Origin: an uncultured Bacteroidales bacterium | GTDB lineage: Bacteria > Bacteroidota > Bacteroidia > Bacteroidales > UBA1715 | Reading direction: 5' to 3' | Assembly: GCA_937892155.1 (NCBI GenBank) | Contig: CALAUG010000032.1 | Location: 1-64,000 of the forward strand | DNA: 64,000 nt | In this document: piece after piece, positions 8,571 through 16,297 of the stretch | How positions within the stretch are numbered: position 1 is the first letter of the stretch | How the letters are laid out: each line of letters starts with the position of its first letter | Made by a program: the position numbers and the translations under genes | Notes under the pieces: model-generated | The model's database searches: none | What the model saw: the letters and a program-made list of their open reading frames with translations, nothing else | Told to the model about the DNA's origin: nothing

Positions 8571-9530
8571 ATGGCAGAACAAATTATATATTTAGACACC
8601 GTGGAACCAATTGATATTCTTGGCGTACGCAACGAAAAATTTGATGCCATAAAAAAGTTCTTTCCAAAAATAAAAATCATTTCCCGGGGCAACGAAATCC
8701 ATCTTATTGGAAGCCAAAAAGAGATAGACAATTTTGAGCGTCAGTTTCAAAAAATTTTAACGCACACACAGCGTTATCACGGCATTTCGTTACAGCAAAT
8801 ACAAGATATTCTTTCAAATTACGAAGCGAACGAAAGCTTATATGGAAATGAAAATCCAAACAATGAAATTTTATTTTACGGCAACGAAGGGAAGCCAATA
8901 AAAGCACGCACCACCAACCAAAAGAAAATGGTAGAGAAATGCGTCGAGAACGACTTGGTTTTTGCAATCGGTCCTGCTGGCACAGGAAAAACATACACTG
9001 CCGTTGCACTTGCCGTGAAAGCATTGAAAGACAAAGCAGTGCAACGAATTATTCTCTGTCGACCTGCCGTTGAAGCTGAAGAAAAATTAGGATTTTTGCC
9101 AGGCGACATGCGAGAAAAATTAAATCCGTATTTGCAACCGCTTTATGATGCTTTGCAGGATATGCTGTTGCCACGGAAATTACAGGATTACATTGACACC
9201 AACGTGATTCAGATTGCTCCCCTCGCCTATATGCGTGGACGCACATTGAACAATGCGTTTGTGATTCTTGACGAAGCGCAAAATGCAACGTTAAACCAGC
9301 TGAAGATGTTTCTGACACGTATGGGAGAACATGCAAAATTCATTGTAACTGGCGATGTAACTCAAATTGATTTGCCAGACAAAAACAAGTCGGGACTCGC
9401 AAAAGCAGTTTCTATGCTGGAAAAGACTAAAGGCATTGCAACGGTCAACTTCAACGAAAAGGATATAGTGAGACACAGATTGGTATCGCATATTATTGCG
9501 GCTTTTGAAAACAACGAAAAAAATTATTAG
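8571..9530 (+). CDS. phoH: PhoH-like ATPase (YbeZ type)
   Basis: A 319-residue P-loop ATPase of the PhoH/YbeZ family, linked in other bacteria to ribosome and rRNA maturation with YbeY. An N-terminal KH-like region (about 15-75, ISRGNEIHLIGSQ) precedes the ATPase: Walker A GPAGTGKTYTA (about residue 140), LGFLPGDMREKLNPYL, and Walker B AFVILDEAQNAT, with the later ITGDVTQIDLP-type motif read as VTGDVTQIDLP. A TATTTTTG sequence at 8544-8551 could be its -7 element. purC follows 24 bases later and may share the transcript. Confidence 0.95.
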   Translation: MAEQIIYLDTVEPIDILGVRNEKFDAIKKFFPKIKIISRGNEIHLIGSQKEIDNFERQFQKILTHTQRYHGISLQQIQDILSNYEANESLYGNENPNNEILFYGNEGKPIKARTTNQKKMVEKCVENDLVFAIGPAGTGKTYTAVALAVKALKDKAVQRIILCRPAVEAEEKLGFLPGDMREKLNPYLQPLYDALQDMLLPRKLQDYIDTNVIQIAPLAYMRGRTLNNAFVILDEAQNATLNQLKMFLTRMGEHAKFIVTGDVTQIDLPDKNKSGLAKAVSMLEKTKGIATVNFNEKDIVRHRLVSHIIAAFENNEKNY

Positions 9531-9554
9531 ATAAATAAATTAAACTGTATTATA

Positions 9555-10508
9555 ATGGACGCTTTAACAAAAACAAATTTTAATTTTCCAGGGCAAACAA
9601 GCGTGTACAACGGCAAAGTTCGTGACGTTTACAGCATTAACGACGACATTCTTGTAATGGTGGCAACCGATCGTATTTCGGCATTTGACGTTATTCTTCC
9701 AAAAGGAATTCCATACAAAGGTCAGATGTTGAATCAAATTGCGTCAAAATTCCTTGATGAGACAAAAGACATTTGTCCAAACTGGAAACTTGCAAATCCA
9801 GACCCAATGGTAACAGTTGGTTTAAAATGCCAAGGATTTCCTGTAGAAATGATTGTTCGTGCTTATTTATGTGGTAGTGCTTGGAGAGCATACAAAAGTG
9901 GCGTTCGTGAACTTTGTGGTATTAAATTGCCAGAAGGAATGAAGGAAAACCAAAAATTTCCAAAACCAATCATCACTCCTACTACAAAAGCCGAAATTGG
10001 AGAACACGACCAAGATATTTCAAAAGAAGAAATTTTAAAACGAGGACTTGTTTCAAAAGAAGATTACGAGGTATTGGAAAAATACACTATGGCCTTATTT
10101 GAAAGAGGAACTGAAATCGCAGCTAAACGCGGATTGATATTGGTTGACACTAAATATGAATTTGGCAAAAAAGACGGTAAAATCTATTTGATAGACGAAA
10201 TCCACACTCCCGATTCTTCCCGCTACTTCTACGCAGAAGGTTACGAAGAACGCTTCGCAAAAGGTGAAGCACAAAAACAACTTTCAAAAGAATTTGTTCG
10301 TGAATGGTTAATGGAGAACGGTTTTCAAGGTAAAGAAGGACAACAAGTTCCAGAAATGACTCCACAAATCGTAACATCAGTCAGCGACCGTTACATTGAA
10401 TTGTTTGAAAACATAACGGGCGACAATTTCGTAAAGAACCGTGGAAGCGAAGGCGATATAGCCGATCGTATCCGCAAAAATGTTGAGAACTATCTCAAAA
10501 CAATCTAA
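9555..10508 (+). CDS. purC: Phosphoribosylaminoimidazole-succinocarboxamide synthase
   Basis: SAICAR synthetase, which joins aspartate to CAIR in purine biosynthesis using ATP. The 317-residue product has the ATP-grasp-like fold markers of the family: GKVRDVYSI near the N-terminus, VATDRISAFDVILPKGIPYKG, VEMIVRAYLCGSAWRAYKSG, and IYLIDEIHTPDSSRY with the substrate-contacting DEIHTPDSSR. It is the longer form found in Bacteroidota and eukaryote-like lineages. Nothing odd is seen. Confidence 0.97.
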   Translation: MDALTKTNFNFPGQTSVYNGKVRDVYSINDDILVMVATDRISAFDVILPKGIPYKGQMLNQIASKFLDETKDICPNWKLANPDPMVTVGLKCQGFPVEMIVRAYLCGSAWRAYKSGVRELCGIKLPEGMKENQKFPKPIITPTTKAEIGEHDQDISKEEILKRGLVSKEDYEVLEKYTMALFERGTEIAAKRGLILVDTKYEFGKKDGKIYLIDEIHTPDSSRYFYAEGYEERFAKGEAQKQLSKEFVREWLMENGFQGKEGQQVPEMTPQIVTSVSDRYIELFENITGDNFVKNRGSEGDIADRIRKNVENYLKTI

Positions 10509-10581
10509 TACAAGTTTCTGATGTCGGTAGTTGGTTGCCATAACTGACTACCGGCAACTGAAAACAGATAACTCACCTCCA

Positions 10582-11580
10582 ATGCAAAAAAATCTCGTCG
10601 GCACGCAATACACCTACTCTTTTGATTTCGTCCTCCCTGACGAAAAAGAGATGCAAAACGACGATTTGGGGTTGTTGTTCCACGGAAAATGCCTACAAAC
10701 AGGAGCATCGGTAATTGTACGATATATTAGGAACAAACAACTCATAAAAAGTACCCAACATTTACAATTAGTACGACAAATTTTTCTCGGACTCAACCAA
10801 ATACACCAAGGTATTGTACAAACATACGACTGTTTAATTGACGAAGATGGGCTTTATTTCATCCGTGAAGAATTAATTGGTGCCGATTTACAACAGATTG
10901 CATTTTCTGGAGATTATCCGCACTTACGCAATCAAAAATTCATACTGAAAGTTGGCAGCAAAGTTTGTGAAATTTTAACGGAATTACATAGAAACAAAAT
11001 TATCAACAGAAGAATACAGCCGAGCAATATTTTTTTGGTAGCCAACGATTTAGGACAAATTGACGTAGACAACCCAACCGTAAAATTGCTAAATTTGGAA
11101 TATGCACAAATCAATGGTCAAAACATACTTGGGTTTCAAACTATTCCCTACGCAAAATATTATTCCTCGCCAGAGCAAGTTTTACAATGCGGCGTATTAG
11201 TAAATGAAACCAGCGACATTTACAGCTTAGGAATGACGTTGAATGAATCAATTTCACGCGAACACGTATTTGACAGCGAGAAAGACGACAACAATCTGAT
11301 ACTCAACACACAAGTATCTTTTCCATTACATAGGCACCACCGCGTGGATAAAAAAGTATTTCCTCTTTTGTTAAAAGCAACAAGTAAACATATATTCAAA
11401 ACGCCACCAATGCGTTACAATAAAGATTCACGTCTACGTTATTTTTGGAATGCACAAAAGATGAGATATCAGTCTGCAAGTGAAATGCAACAAGCATTAG
11501 ATGCACTCATACAGGAATTGCCAGATGAAAAAGAAAACAAAATCCTAACGAAATTCAAATCGATATTTAGAAGAAGCTAG
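10582..11580 (+). CDS. Predicted pseudokinase (Ser/Thr kinase fold without catalytic residues)
   Basis: A 332-residue protein with the order of features of a Hanks-type kinase domain but with every catalytic position replaced. The VAIK lysine is Arg47 (VIVRYI). The HRDxKPxN loop reads NRRIQPSN (142-149), so the catalytic Asp is Arg144 and the Lys is Gln146; only the final Asn is kept. DFG is NLE (171-173). Structural motifs remain: YYSSPEQVL in the APE position and SDIYSLGMTL for the F helix. It has no membrane segment. The start is the ATG at 10582; an in-frame TTG at 10531 is less likely. It probably binds rather than phosphorylates a partner. It follows purC by 73 bases. Confidence 0.75.
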   Translation: MQKNLVGTQYTYSFDFVLPDEKEMQNDDLGLLFHGKCLQTGASVIVRYIRNKQLIKSTQHLQLVRQIFLGLNQIHQGIVQTYDCLIDEDGLYFIREELIGADLQQIAFSGDYPHLRNQKFILKVGSKVCEILTELHRNKIINRRIQPSNIFLVANDLGQIDVDNPTVKLLNLEYAQINGQNILGFQTIPYAKYYSSPEQVLQCGVLVNETSDIYSLGMTLNESISREHVFDSEKDDNNLILNTQVSFPLHRHHRVDKKVFPLLLKATSKHIFKTPPMRYNKDSRLRYFWNAQKMRYQSASEMQQALDALIQELPDEKENKILTKFKSIFRRS

Positions 11581-11597
11581 GAAACTGGATTAAAGAA

Positions 11598-11623
11598 AAA
11601 AAGCCGAATTTCTTCGGCTTTTT
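11598..11623. terminator. Intrinsic terminator between convergent genes
   Basis: Stem aaaaagccga (11598-11607) with tcggcttttt (11614-11623) around a six-base loop, with A- and T-tracts on both sides. It can serve both the pseudokinase gene and tyrS, which converge here. Confidence 0.88.
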
Positions 11624-11651
11624 CATTTATACATTAAACATTACGCATTCA

Positions 11652-12944
11652 TTATTTTACCTCTACCAAGAAATAATTTTTCTTACCTCTTTGTAGTAAA
11701 ATATATGCATCGTTCAATATTGATTCAGTAGAAATCACCATTTCAAACGAATCTAATTTCGTTTTGTTGATACTCACGCCACCACCTTGAATATTCTTAC
11801 GAGCTTCGCCTTTACTTGCAAACACATTCGTTTTTACCGCAAGTAAATCAAGAACTGGGATACCAGCATTTATTTCGTCCTTTGAAACTTGGAACAAAGG
11901 AACTCCTTCGAATACAGACAAGAAGGTTTCTTTATCGAGTTTTTTCAACGAATCGGCAGTAGCATTTCCAAATAAGATATTAGAAGCTTCTACGGCAGCT
12001 TCGTAATCTTCCTTGCTATGAACCATTGTCGTAACTTCTTGAGCAAGACGTTTTTGCAATACGCGCAAATGAGGAGCTTGTTCGTGTTCAGCAATCAAAG
12101 AGTCAATTTCTTCTTTTGGAAGCATTGTAAAAATCTTGATATATCTCTTGGCATCGTCATCGCTTACGTTCATCCAGAATTGGTAGAATTTGTATGGAGA
12201 TGTGTAGCGACGATCCAACCAAACATTACCACTTTCGGTCTTTCCAAATTTGCCACCGTCGGCTTTTGTAATCAACGGACAAGTCAAAGCAAAAGCTTCA
12301 GTTCCGTTCATACGACGAATTAATTCCATACCTGTTGTGATATTTCCCCATTGGTCGGAACCACCCATCTGCAGCTTACAGTTTTTATGTTCGTTCAAAT
12401 ACACGAAATCGTAACCTTGAAGAAGTTGGTATGTAAATTCCGTAAAACTCATTCCGTCAGAGCATTCGCCATTGAAACGTTTTTTCACAGAATCTTTCGC
12501 CATCATATAATTAACGGTAATCAACTTACCAACATTACGGGCGAAATCAAGGAATGTGTAATCCTTCATCCAATCGTAGTTGTTCACCAATTCCGCCGCG
12601 TTTGGCGCATCGCTATTAAAATCAAGGAAATGTTCCAACTGAGCTTTAATACAAGAAACATTATGTGCAAGTGTGGCTTCATCCAACAAATTACGTTCTT
12701 TTGATTTTCCCGAAGGATCACCAATCATTCCAGTTGCACCACCAATCAATGCGATTGGTTTATGTCCACAACGTTGAAAATGACGCAACATCATCACACC
12801 GCACAAATGACCAATATGTAAAGAATCGGCAGTTGGATCAATACCCAAATAAGCCGTTGTCATTTCTTTCGCAAGTTGTTCCTCGGTTCCTGGCATGATG
12901 TCGTGAAGCATGCCTCTCCATTTCAATTCGTCAATAAAATTCAT
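11652..12944 (-). CDS. tyrS: Tyrosyl-tRNA synthetase
   Basis: A 430-residue class I synthetase that charges tRNA-Tyr. The HIGH-type motif appears as DSLHIGHLCG (about residues 38-47), followed by LIGGATGMIGDPSGKS, GGSDQWGNITTG in the tyrosine-binding region, and the KMSKS counterpart KFGKTESG. The C-terminal S4-like RNA-binding domain (about 360-430) ends in KKNYFLVEVK. It lies 24 bases downstream of a lipoprotein gene on the same strand. Full length, nothing unusual. Confidence 0.97.
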   Translation of the reverse strand: MNFIDELKWRGMLHDIMPGTEEQLAKEMTTAYLGIDPTADSLHIGHLCGVMMLRHFQRCGHKPIALIGGATGMIGDPSGKSKERNLLDEATLAHNVSCIKAQLEHFLDFNSDAPNAAELVNNYDWMKDYTFLDFARNVGKLITVNYMMAKDSVKKRFNGECSDGMSFTEFTYQLLQGYDFVYLNEHKNCKLQMGGSDQWGNITTGMELIRRMNGTEAFALTCPLITKADGGKFGKTESGNVWLDRRYTSPYKFYQFWMNVSDDDAKRYIKIFTMLPKEEIDSLIAEHEQAPHLRVLQKRLAQEVTTMVHSKEDYEAAVEASNILFGNATADSLKKLDKETFLSVFEGVPLFQVSKDEINAGIPVLDLLAVKTNVFASKGEARKNIQGGGVSINKTKLDSFEMVISTESILNDAYILLQRGKKNYFLVEVK

Positions 12945-12968
12945 TGCAATTTTTTTTCTTGTTATTAC

Positions 12969-13379
12969 TTATTTGTTGCCGTATGTAAATTCATGCACAG
13001 TTTTTATGTCTGGTTTCGTCTGATACGTTCCTGTAATACGCATTGTTACGTATCCGTCCATTGACATATCTCCAATTTCAGACTCCACACGTTCACACGC
13101 AGCAATTATCCTTTTATCACTATTGTCATAATTTCCTTTCAGTACAAATTTACCATTACTTTCTACCGTAATGCCATCGATAGCTGCTAAAGCTTCCTCA
13201 TAAGTATTTTGTATAGTTGCCCAACGAGACAAATCTCCCATAGAAGAAAGTTGATAATCGAATGTTGCAACTGCATACCATGCTGTTCCTTCATCACTAT
13301 TATCTTCTTTTTCACACGATGCAAATAAAGTCAACGACATCAATACACCTAAAGCAATTTTTAACCAATTCTTTTTCAT
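12969..13379 (-). CDS. Small lipoprotein of unknown function
   Basis: A 136-residue lipoprotein: signal peptide MKKNWLKIALGVLMSLTLFA with lipobox LFASC (Cys22) and then acidic EKEDNSDEG, which favours the outer membrane or surface. The mature part looks like one small mixed fold (VATFDYQLSSMGDLSRWATI; YVTMRITGTYQTKPD). No known family recognised. It sits three bases after the STAS gene of the phosphatase cluster and just upstream of tyrS, so it is likely on their transcript. Confidence 0.7.
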   Translation of the reverse strand: MKKNWLKIALGVLMSLTLFASCEKEDNSDEGTAWYAVATFDYQLSSMGDLSRWATIQNTYEEALAAIDGITVESNGKFVLKGNYDNSDKRIIAACERVESEIGDMSMDGYVTMRITGTYQTKPDIKTVHEFTYGNK

Positions 13380-13382
13380 AAT

Positions 13383-13685
13383 CTATTGTATTTTAATAAT
13401 GTTTGAAAATCCTGTAATATCAAAAACCTCCTTAACCTGAGGTTTCATGTGGGTCATAACAAGTTGACCACCATTTGCTGTAACAGTTTTTTGCAAAAGT
13501 AAGAAAATACGTAACCCCTGACTTGACGTATATTCCATATCTGTACAATCCAACTCAATATTTGAAGATTTCAATTCCATTAAAGGAGTTAAATCTTTTT
13601 GCATTTGATCTGCATTTGTTGTATCAACTCTTCCCGTTAATACGACCAATGTTTTTTCACCGTTTTTTGTAATTTTTACATCCAT
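13383..13685 (-). CDS. STAS-domain anti-sigma factor antagonist
   Basis: A 100-residue single-domain STAS protein of the SpoIIAA/RsbV type. Such proteins are phosphorylated by an anti-sigma kinase and dephosphorylated by a PP2C phosphatase, switching partners. The conserved region reads LVVLTGRVDTTNADQMQKDL and then MEYTSSQGLRIFLLLQK, where the SS is the phosphorylation site position. The ATG at 13685 is used; a GTG at 13691, sharing bases with the stop of the phosphatase gene, is the alternative. Immediate linkage to a PP2C/SpoIIE gene makes them probable partners. Confidence 0.9.
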   Translation of the reverse strand: MDVKITKNGEKTLVVLTGRVDTTNADQMQKDLTPLMELKSSNIELDCTDMEYTSSQGLRIFLLLQKTVTANGGQLVMTHMKPQVKEVFDITGFSNIIKIQ

Positions 13686-13690
13686 AGTCA

Positions 13691-15220
13691 CTAATTTCCT
13701 TTATATTTCACAACAACCATTGTAATATCATCCGATTGAGAATTTCCGCCAACAAAGGACGAAAGTTCGTTCTGTACCGTATCAAGTATAATTTGTAAAG
13801 ATTCGGATTGAGTATCATCCAAAACTTTTTGCAAGGCATTCTTGCCGAAAGCCTCCTGATTTACATTAAACGCTTCTGTTACACCATCGGTATAGAGAAA
13901 TAATGTATCGTCTTTTTGGAGTTGAACCGTGAAATTCGTAAGACGGATATCATCGGTCACGCCAGCTGGGAAGCCATGAACCCCTTCCAATAGTTCAAAA
14001 TGTCCATTTTTCGTTACAAAAGGATAATCATGTCCCGCGTTTGCCACCTGCATTTCACCTGTCATAATATCAATGATTCCCAACCAAATTGTGACAAAAG
14101 TAAGTGTGTCATTATTTTCACGAATATTGACGTTTACGGCATCGAGTACTGCTTTTGGTGTTTTGTAGATTTTAAGATAACTATCTATCAAAGTTTTAGC
14201 TTTCATCATAAGCAACGAAGCAGGAACGCCTTTCCCCGCGACATCAGCAATAGTAATAGCCACATGGGTATCATCAACATCAAAATAATTGTAGAAATCG
14301 CCACCGACTTCTTTTGCAGGATGCATTATTGCGCATATTTCAAGATGATTTGACTTATATCCTTGTTCCGGAACGGCAGACAATTGCATACGTTTGGCAA
14401 CTTCCAAATCGTTGCAGATATCCCGATGTTTTCGCAATGCCAGTGTCATTGCATTAACACTTTCGGCAACCCTTCCAATTTCATCTTTATTACGTACAGA
14501 CAATTTTTCGTCTGGTATTTCTCCGTGTTCAATTCGTGCAAGATAATCCTCAATTTTTCCTATTGACAGTTTCCAGCCAGACATCAAAATAAAAAACGCA
14601 ACAATGATTAATAAAATTAATCCATACAACAATACGCAATAATTCTTGTTAAGCTGAGCAATATGCTCCTCAACTTCGGAAATATTATGTCCAAGCACTA
14701 TGCAACCAATCGGTTTGGAGTTATTTTCAGCATATACAGCCTTATACAAACAATACATCGGCACACCCTGAACATTTGCCGGACCATCAAAAACACCATT
14801 TTCATCAAGGGATTTTGCAACATAGTCTTCTATGTACGTACCAACAATAGATTCACCATTGGCACCTTTGGTGCTGCCCGCAATCCGCAAATATTTTCCG
14901 TTTGGTTCACGCATCATTGTATAGCACCACGTACCCGTTTTCTGCTTGAAATCCTCAAATGGAGATATATTTGCGTTCTTTTGAGTTCCATCACCAAGGA
15001 ACACATCACCCACATAAAACTTGTTATCTTCCACACGCCAATCACCACTACCAAGATAATCCTGCAGAAATAAAATTTCGGTATGTTCCGTATTCACTAC
15101 ATGGAAGTATTCTATTTTCGTCAATGTTTTACCGACAAGCACCCAGGCACAAACGACGGAAATTGTGCCTAAAAGCAAACAAATCACAACTAATTTGGTG
15201 GTAATACTACGAAATCTCAT
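13691..15220 (-). CDS. Membrane-bound PP2C/SpoIIE-type serine phosphatase with sensor and HAMP domains
   Basis: A 509-residue RsbU-like phosphatase. Layout: membrane segment (about 9-30), extracytoplasmic sensor region (about 35-195) with dCache-like features (TGTWCYTMMREPNGKYLRIAG), a second membrane segment (about 196-215), a HAMP linker (about 216-270, with RNKDEIGRVAESVNAM), and the SpoIIE/PP2C domain (about 285-509). Metal-binding and active-site motifs are AKEVGGDFYNYF, ITIADVAGKGVPASLLM, ANAGHDYPF and FLYTDGVTEAFN. It should sense an external signal and dephosphorylate the adjacent STAS protein(s). The stop overlaps the possible GTG start of that STAS gene. Confidence 0.93.
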   Translation of the reverse strand: MRFRSITTKLVVICLLLGTISVVCAWVLVGKTLTKIEYFHVVNTEHTEILFLQDYLGSGDWRVEDNKFYVGDVFLGDGTQKNANISPFEDFKQKTGTWCYTMMREPNGKYLRIAGSTKGANGESIVGTYIEDYVAKSLDENGVFDGPANVQGVPMYCLYKAVYAENNSKPIGCIVLGHNISEVEEHIAQLNKNYCVLLYGLILLIIVAFFILMSGWKLSIGKIEDYLARIEHGEIPDEKLSVRNKDEIGRVAESVNAMTLALRKHRDICNDLEVAKRMQLSAVPEQGYKSNHLEICAIMHPAKEVGGDFYNYFDVDDTHVAITIADVAGKGVPASLLMMKAKTLIDSYLKIYKTPKAVLDAVNVNIRENNDTLTFVTIWLGIIDIMTGEMQVANAGHDYPFVTKNGHFELLEGVHGFPAGVTDDIRLTNFTVQLQKDDTLFLYTDGVTEAFNVNQEAFGKNALQKVLDDTQSESLQIILDTVQNELSSFVGGNSQSDDITMVVVKYKGN

Positions 15221-15337
15221 ACACTTCTAAAAACACGCAAATATAATGTATTGATAGAATTACACTATTTAATCTAACAAAATAAATGCACAATGAAGGT
15301 ATCAGTTATCAGGGGAAAATCTTGGTTATTGATTGAA

Positions 15338-15946
15338 TTATCTGACCTCAACAAATATAAGACTTGCAATTGGTGTTGTGGCACACACACTGACAATATA
15401 ATTGCCTGTTTGTTTGATGGCATTATGCCAACAGATGTTTTGTAATGAAACAGGTTTGTTTTGTTCGAACGGCAACACCGAAAACGATTCCAAAGGGATT
15501 GTTATGCCACACCCTACGGCTTTAACCAAACTTTCCTTTTGAGTCCACAACGTGTAAAAACGCAGATTTTCATCATCATTCATCCATTCACGTTCTTCCG
15601 GAGTAAAAACTTTTTCGGCGACCAACAAATTTTGGGCTTTTATTTCTTCTATATCAATACCAACAGGATTTTCGTCTTTTACAAGAACTACAAACTTTCC
15701 ACTATGAGAAACATTGAATTGTTCACCATTTTTCAAGAACAATTTACCATGTTCATTGGCATATATCTGGGATTCATCTATCGTTGGGAAAACAGTCAGT
15801 AATAAGACTCCAACTCCCAGACTGAGACGTTTCCCTTTTTCAAATTTAAATTTTTGAGATTGAGCATATCGTTGCGGCAACTGTCTCGCAACCGACGTAA
15901 TCATTTCGTCTGTAATGTCGTCAATATTGAGAATATACACGTTCAT
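15338..15946 (-). CDS. 4'-phosphopantetheinyl transferase (Sfp type)
   Basis: A 202-residue Sfp/HetI-type transferase that moves phosphopantetheine from CoA onto a carrier protein. Motifs: FNVSHSGKFVVLV (substrate-binding), VGIDIEEI (Mg-binding Asp/Glu) and WTQKESLVKAVGCG (the WxxKEA/SxxKA signature). No carrier protein or synthase lies nearby, so the target is unknown; it may be the fatty-acid acyl carrier protein. It sits 44 bases after a STAS gene and 117 bases before the phosphatase gene, within the partner-switching cluster but probably without a mechanistic role in it. Confidence 0.9.
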   Translation of the reverse strand: MNVYILNIDDITDEMITSVARQLPQRYAQSQKFKFEKGKRLSLGVGVLLLTVFPTIDESQIYANEHGKLFLKNGEQFNVSHSGKFVVLVKDENPVGIDIEEIKAQNLLVAEKVFTPEEREWMNDDENLRFYTLWTQKESLVKAVGCGITIPLESFSVLPFEQNKPVSLQNICWHNAIKQTGNYIVSVCATTPIASLIFVEVR

Positions 15947-15990
15947 CGTTATGAGTTGTCAGTGCAATTCGGCACGATTATATTGTCCCG

Positions 15991-16293
15991 TTATTCAACT
16001 GCCAAAAGTTCGTTCAGTTTCGTAATAGTAAAAACTTCACGTACATCTTTATTTGCCCCCTTGACAACCACATTACCTTTTCCCGGCATTTTGTCGTATG
16101 CCTTAAAAAGCACGCGTAATCCAGCAGAAGAAATAAAATCCAATTCCGAGAAATCCAAAATCAAATTAGTCATTCCCTCCATTGCTGGCAACAATTCATT
16201 TTCAAATGACGATGCTGTTTGTGAGTTTAGAAACCCAGAAATTTTCACCAATAATTCTGTTCCGTTTATCGTTTTTTGTACATCCATAGTCAT
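15991..16293 (-). CDS. STAS-domain anti-sigma factor antagonist, second copy
   Basis: A 100-residue SpoIIAA/RsbV-like protein. It has the standard site LDFISSAGLRVLFKAYDKM and the helix-strand order of the STAS fold. It begins MTMDVQK, close to the other STAS protein (MTMDVKI in its longer reading), but the rest has diverged. The gene starts five bases before the stop-end of the transporter fusion gene (16298), so it is almost certainly cotranslated with it. The natural prediction is that it interacts with the N-terminal kinase-like domain of that transporter. Confidence 0.9.
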   Translation of the reverse strand: MTMDVQKTINGTELLVKISGFLNSQTASSFENELLPAMEGMTNLILDFSELDFISSAGLRVLFKAYDKMPGKGNVVVKGANKDVREVFTITKLNELLAVE

Positions 16294-16297
16294 TTTA

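Noticed and set aside
15338..15946. Phosphopantetheinyl transferase as a part of the partner-switching system
   Set aside because: No carrier protein nearby and no known link; likely only shares the transcript.
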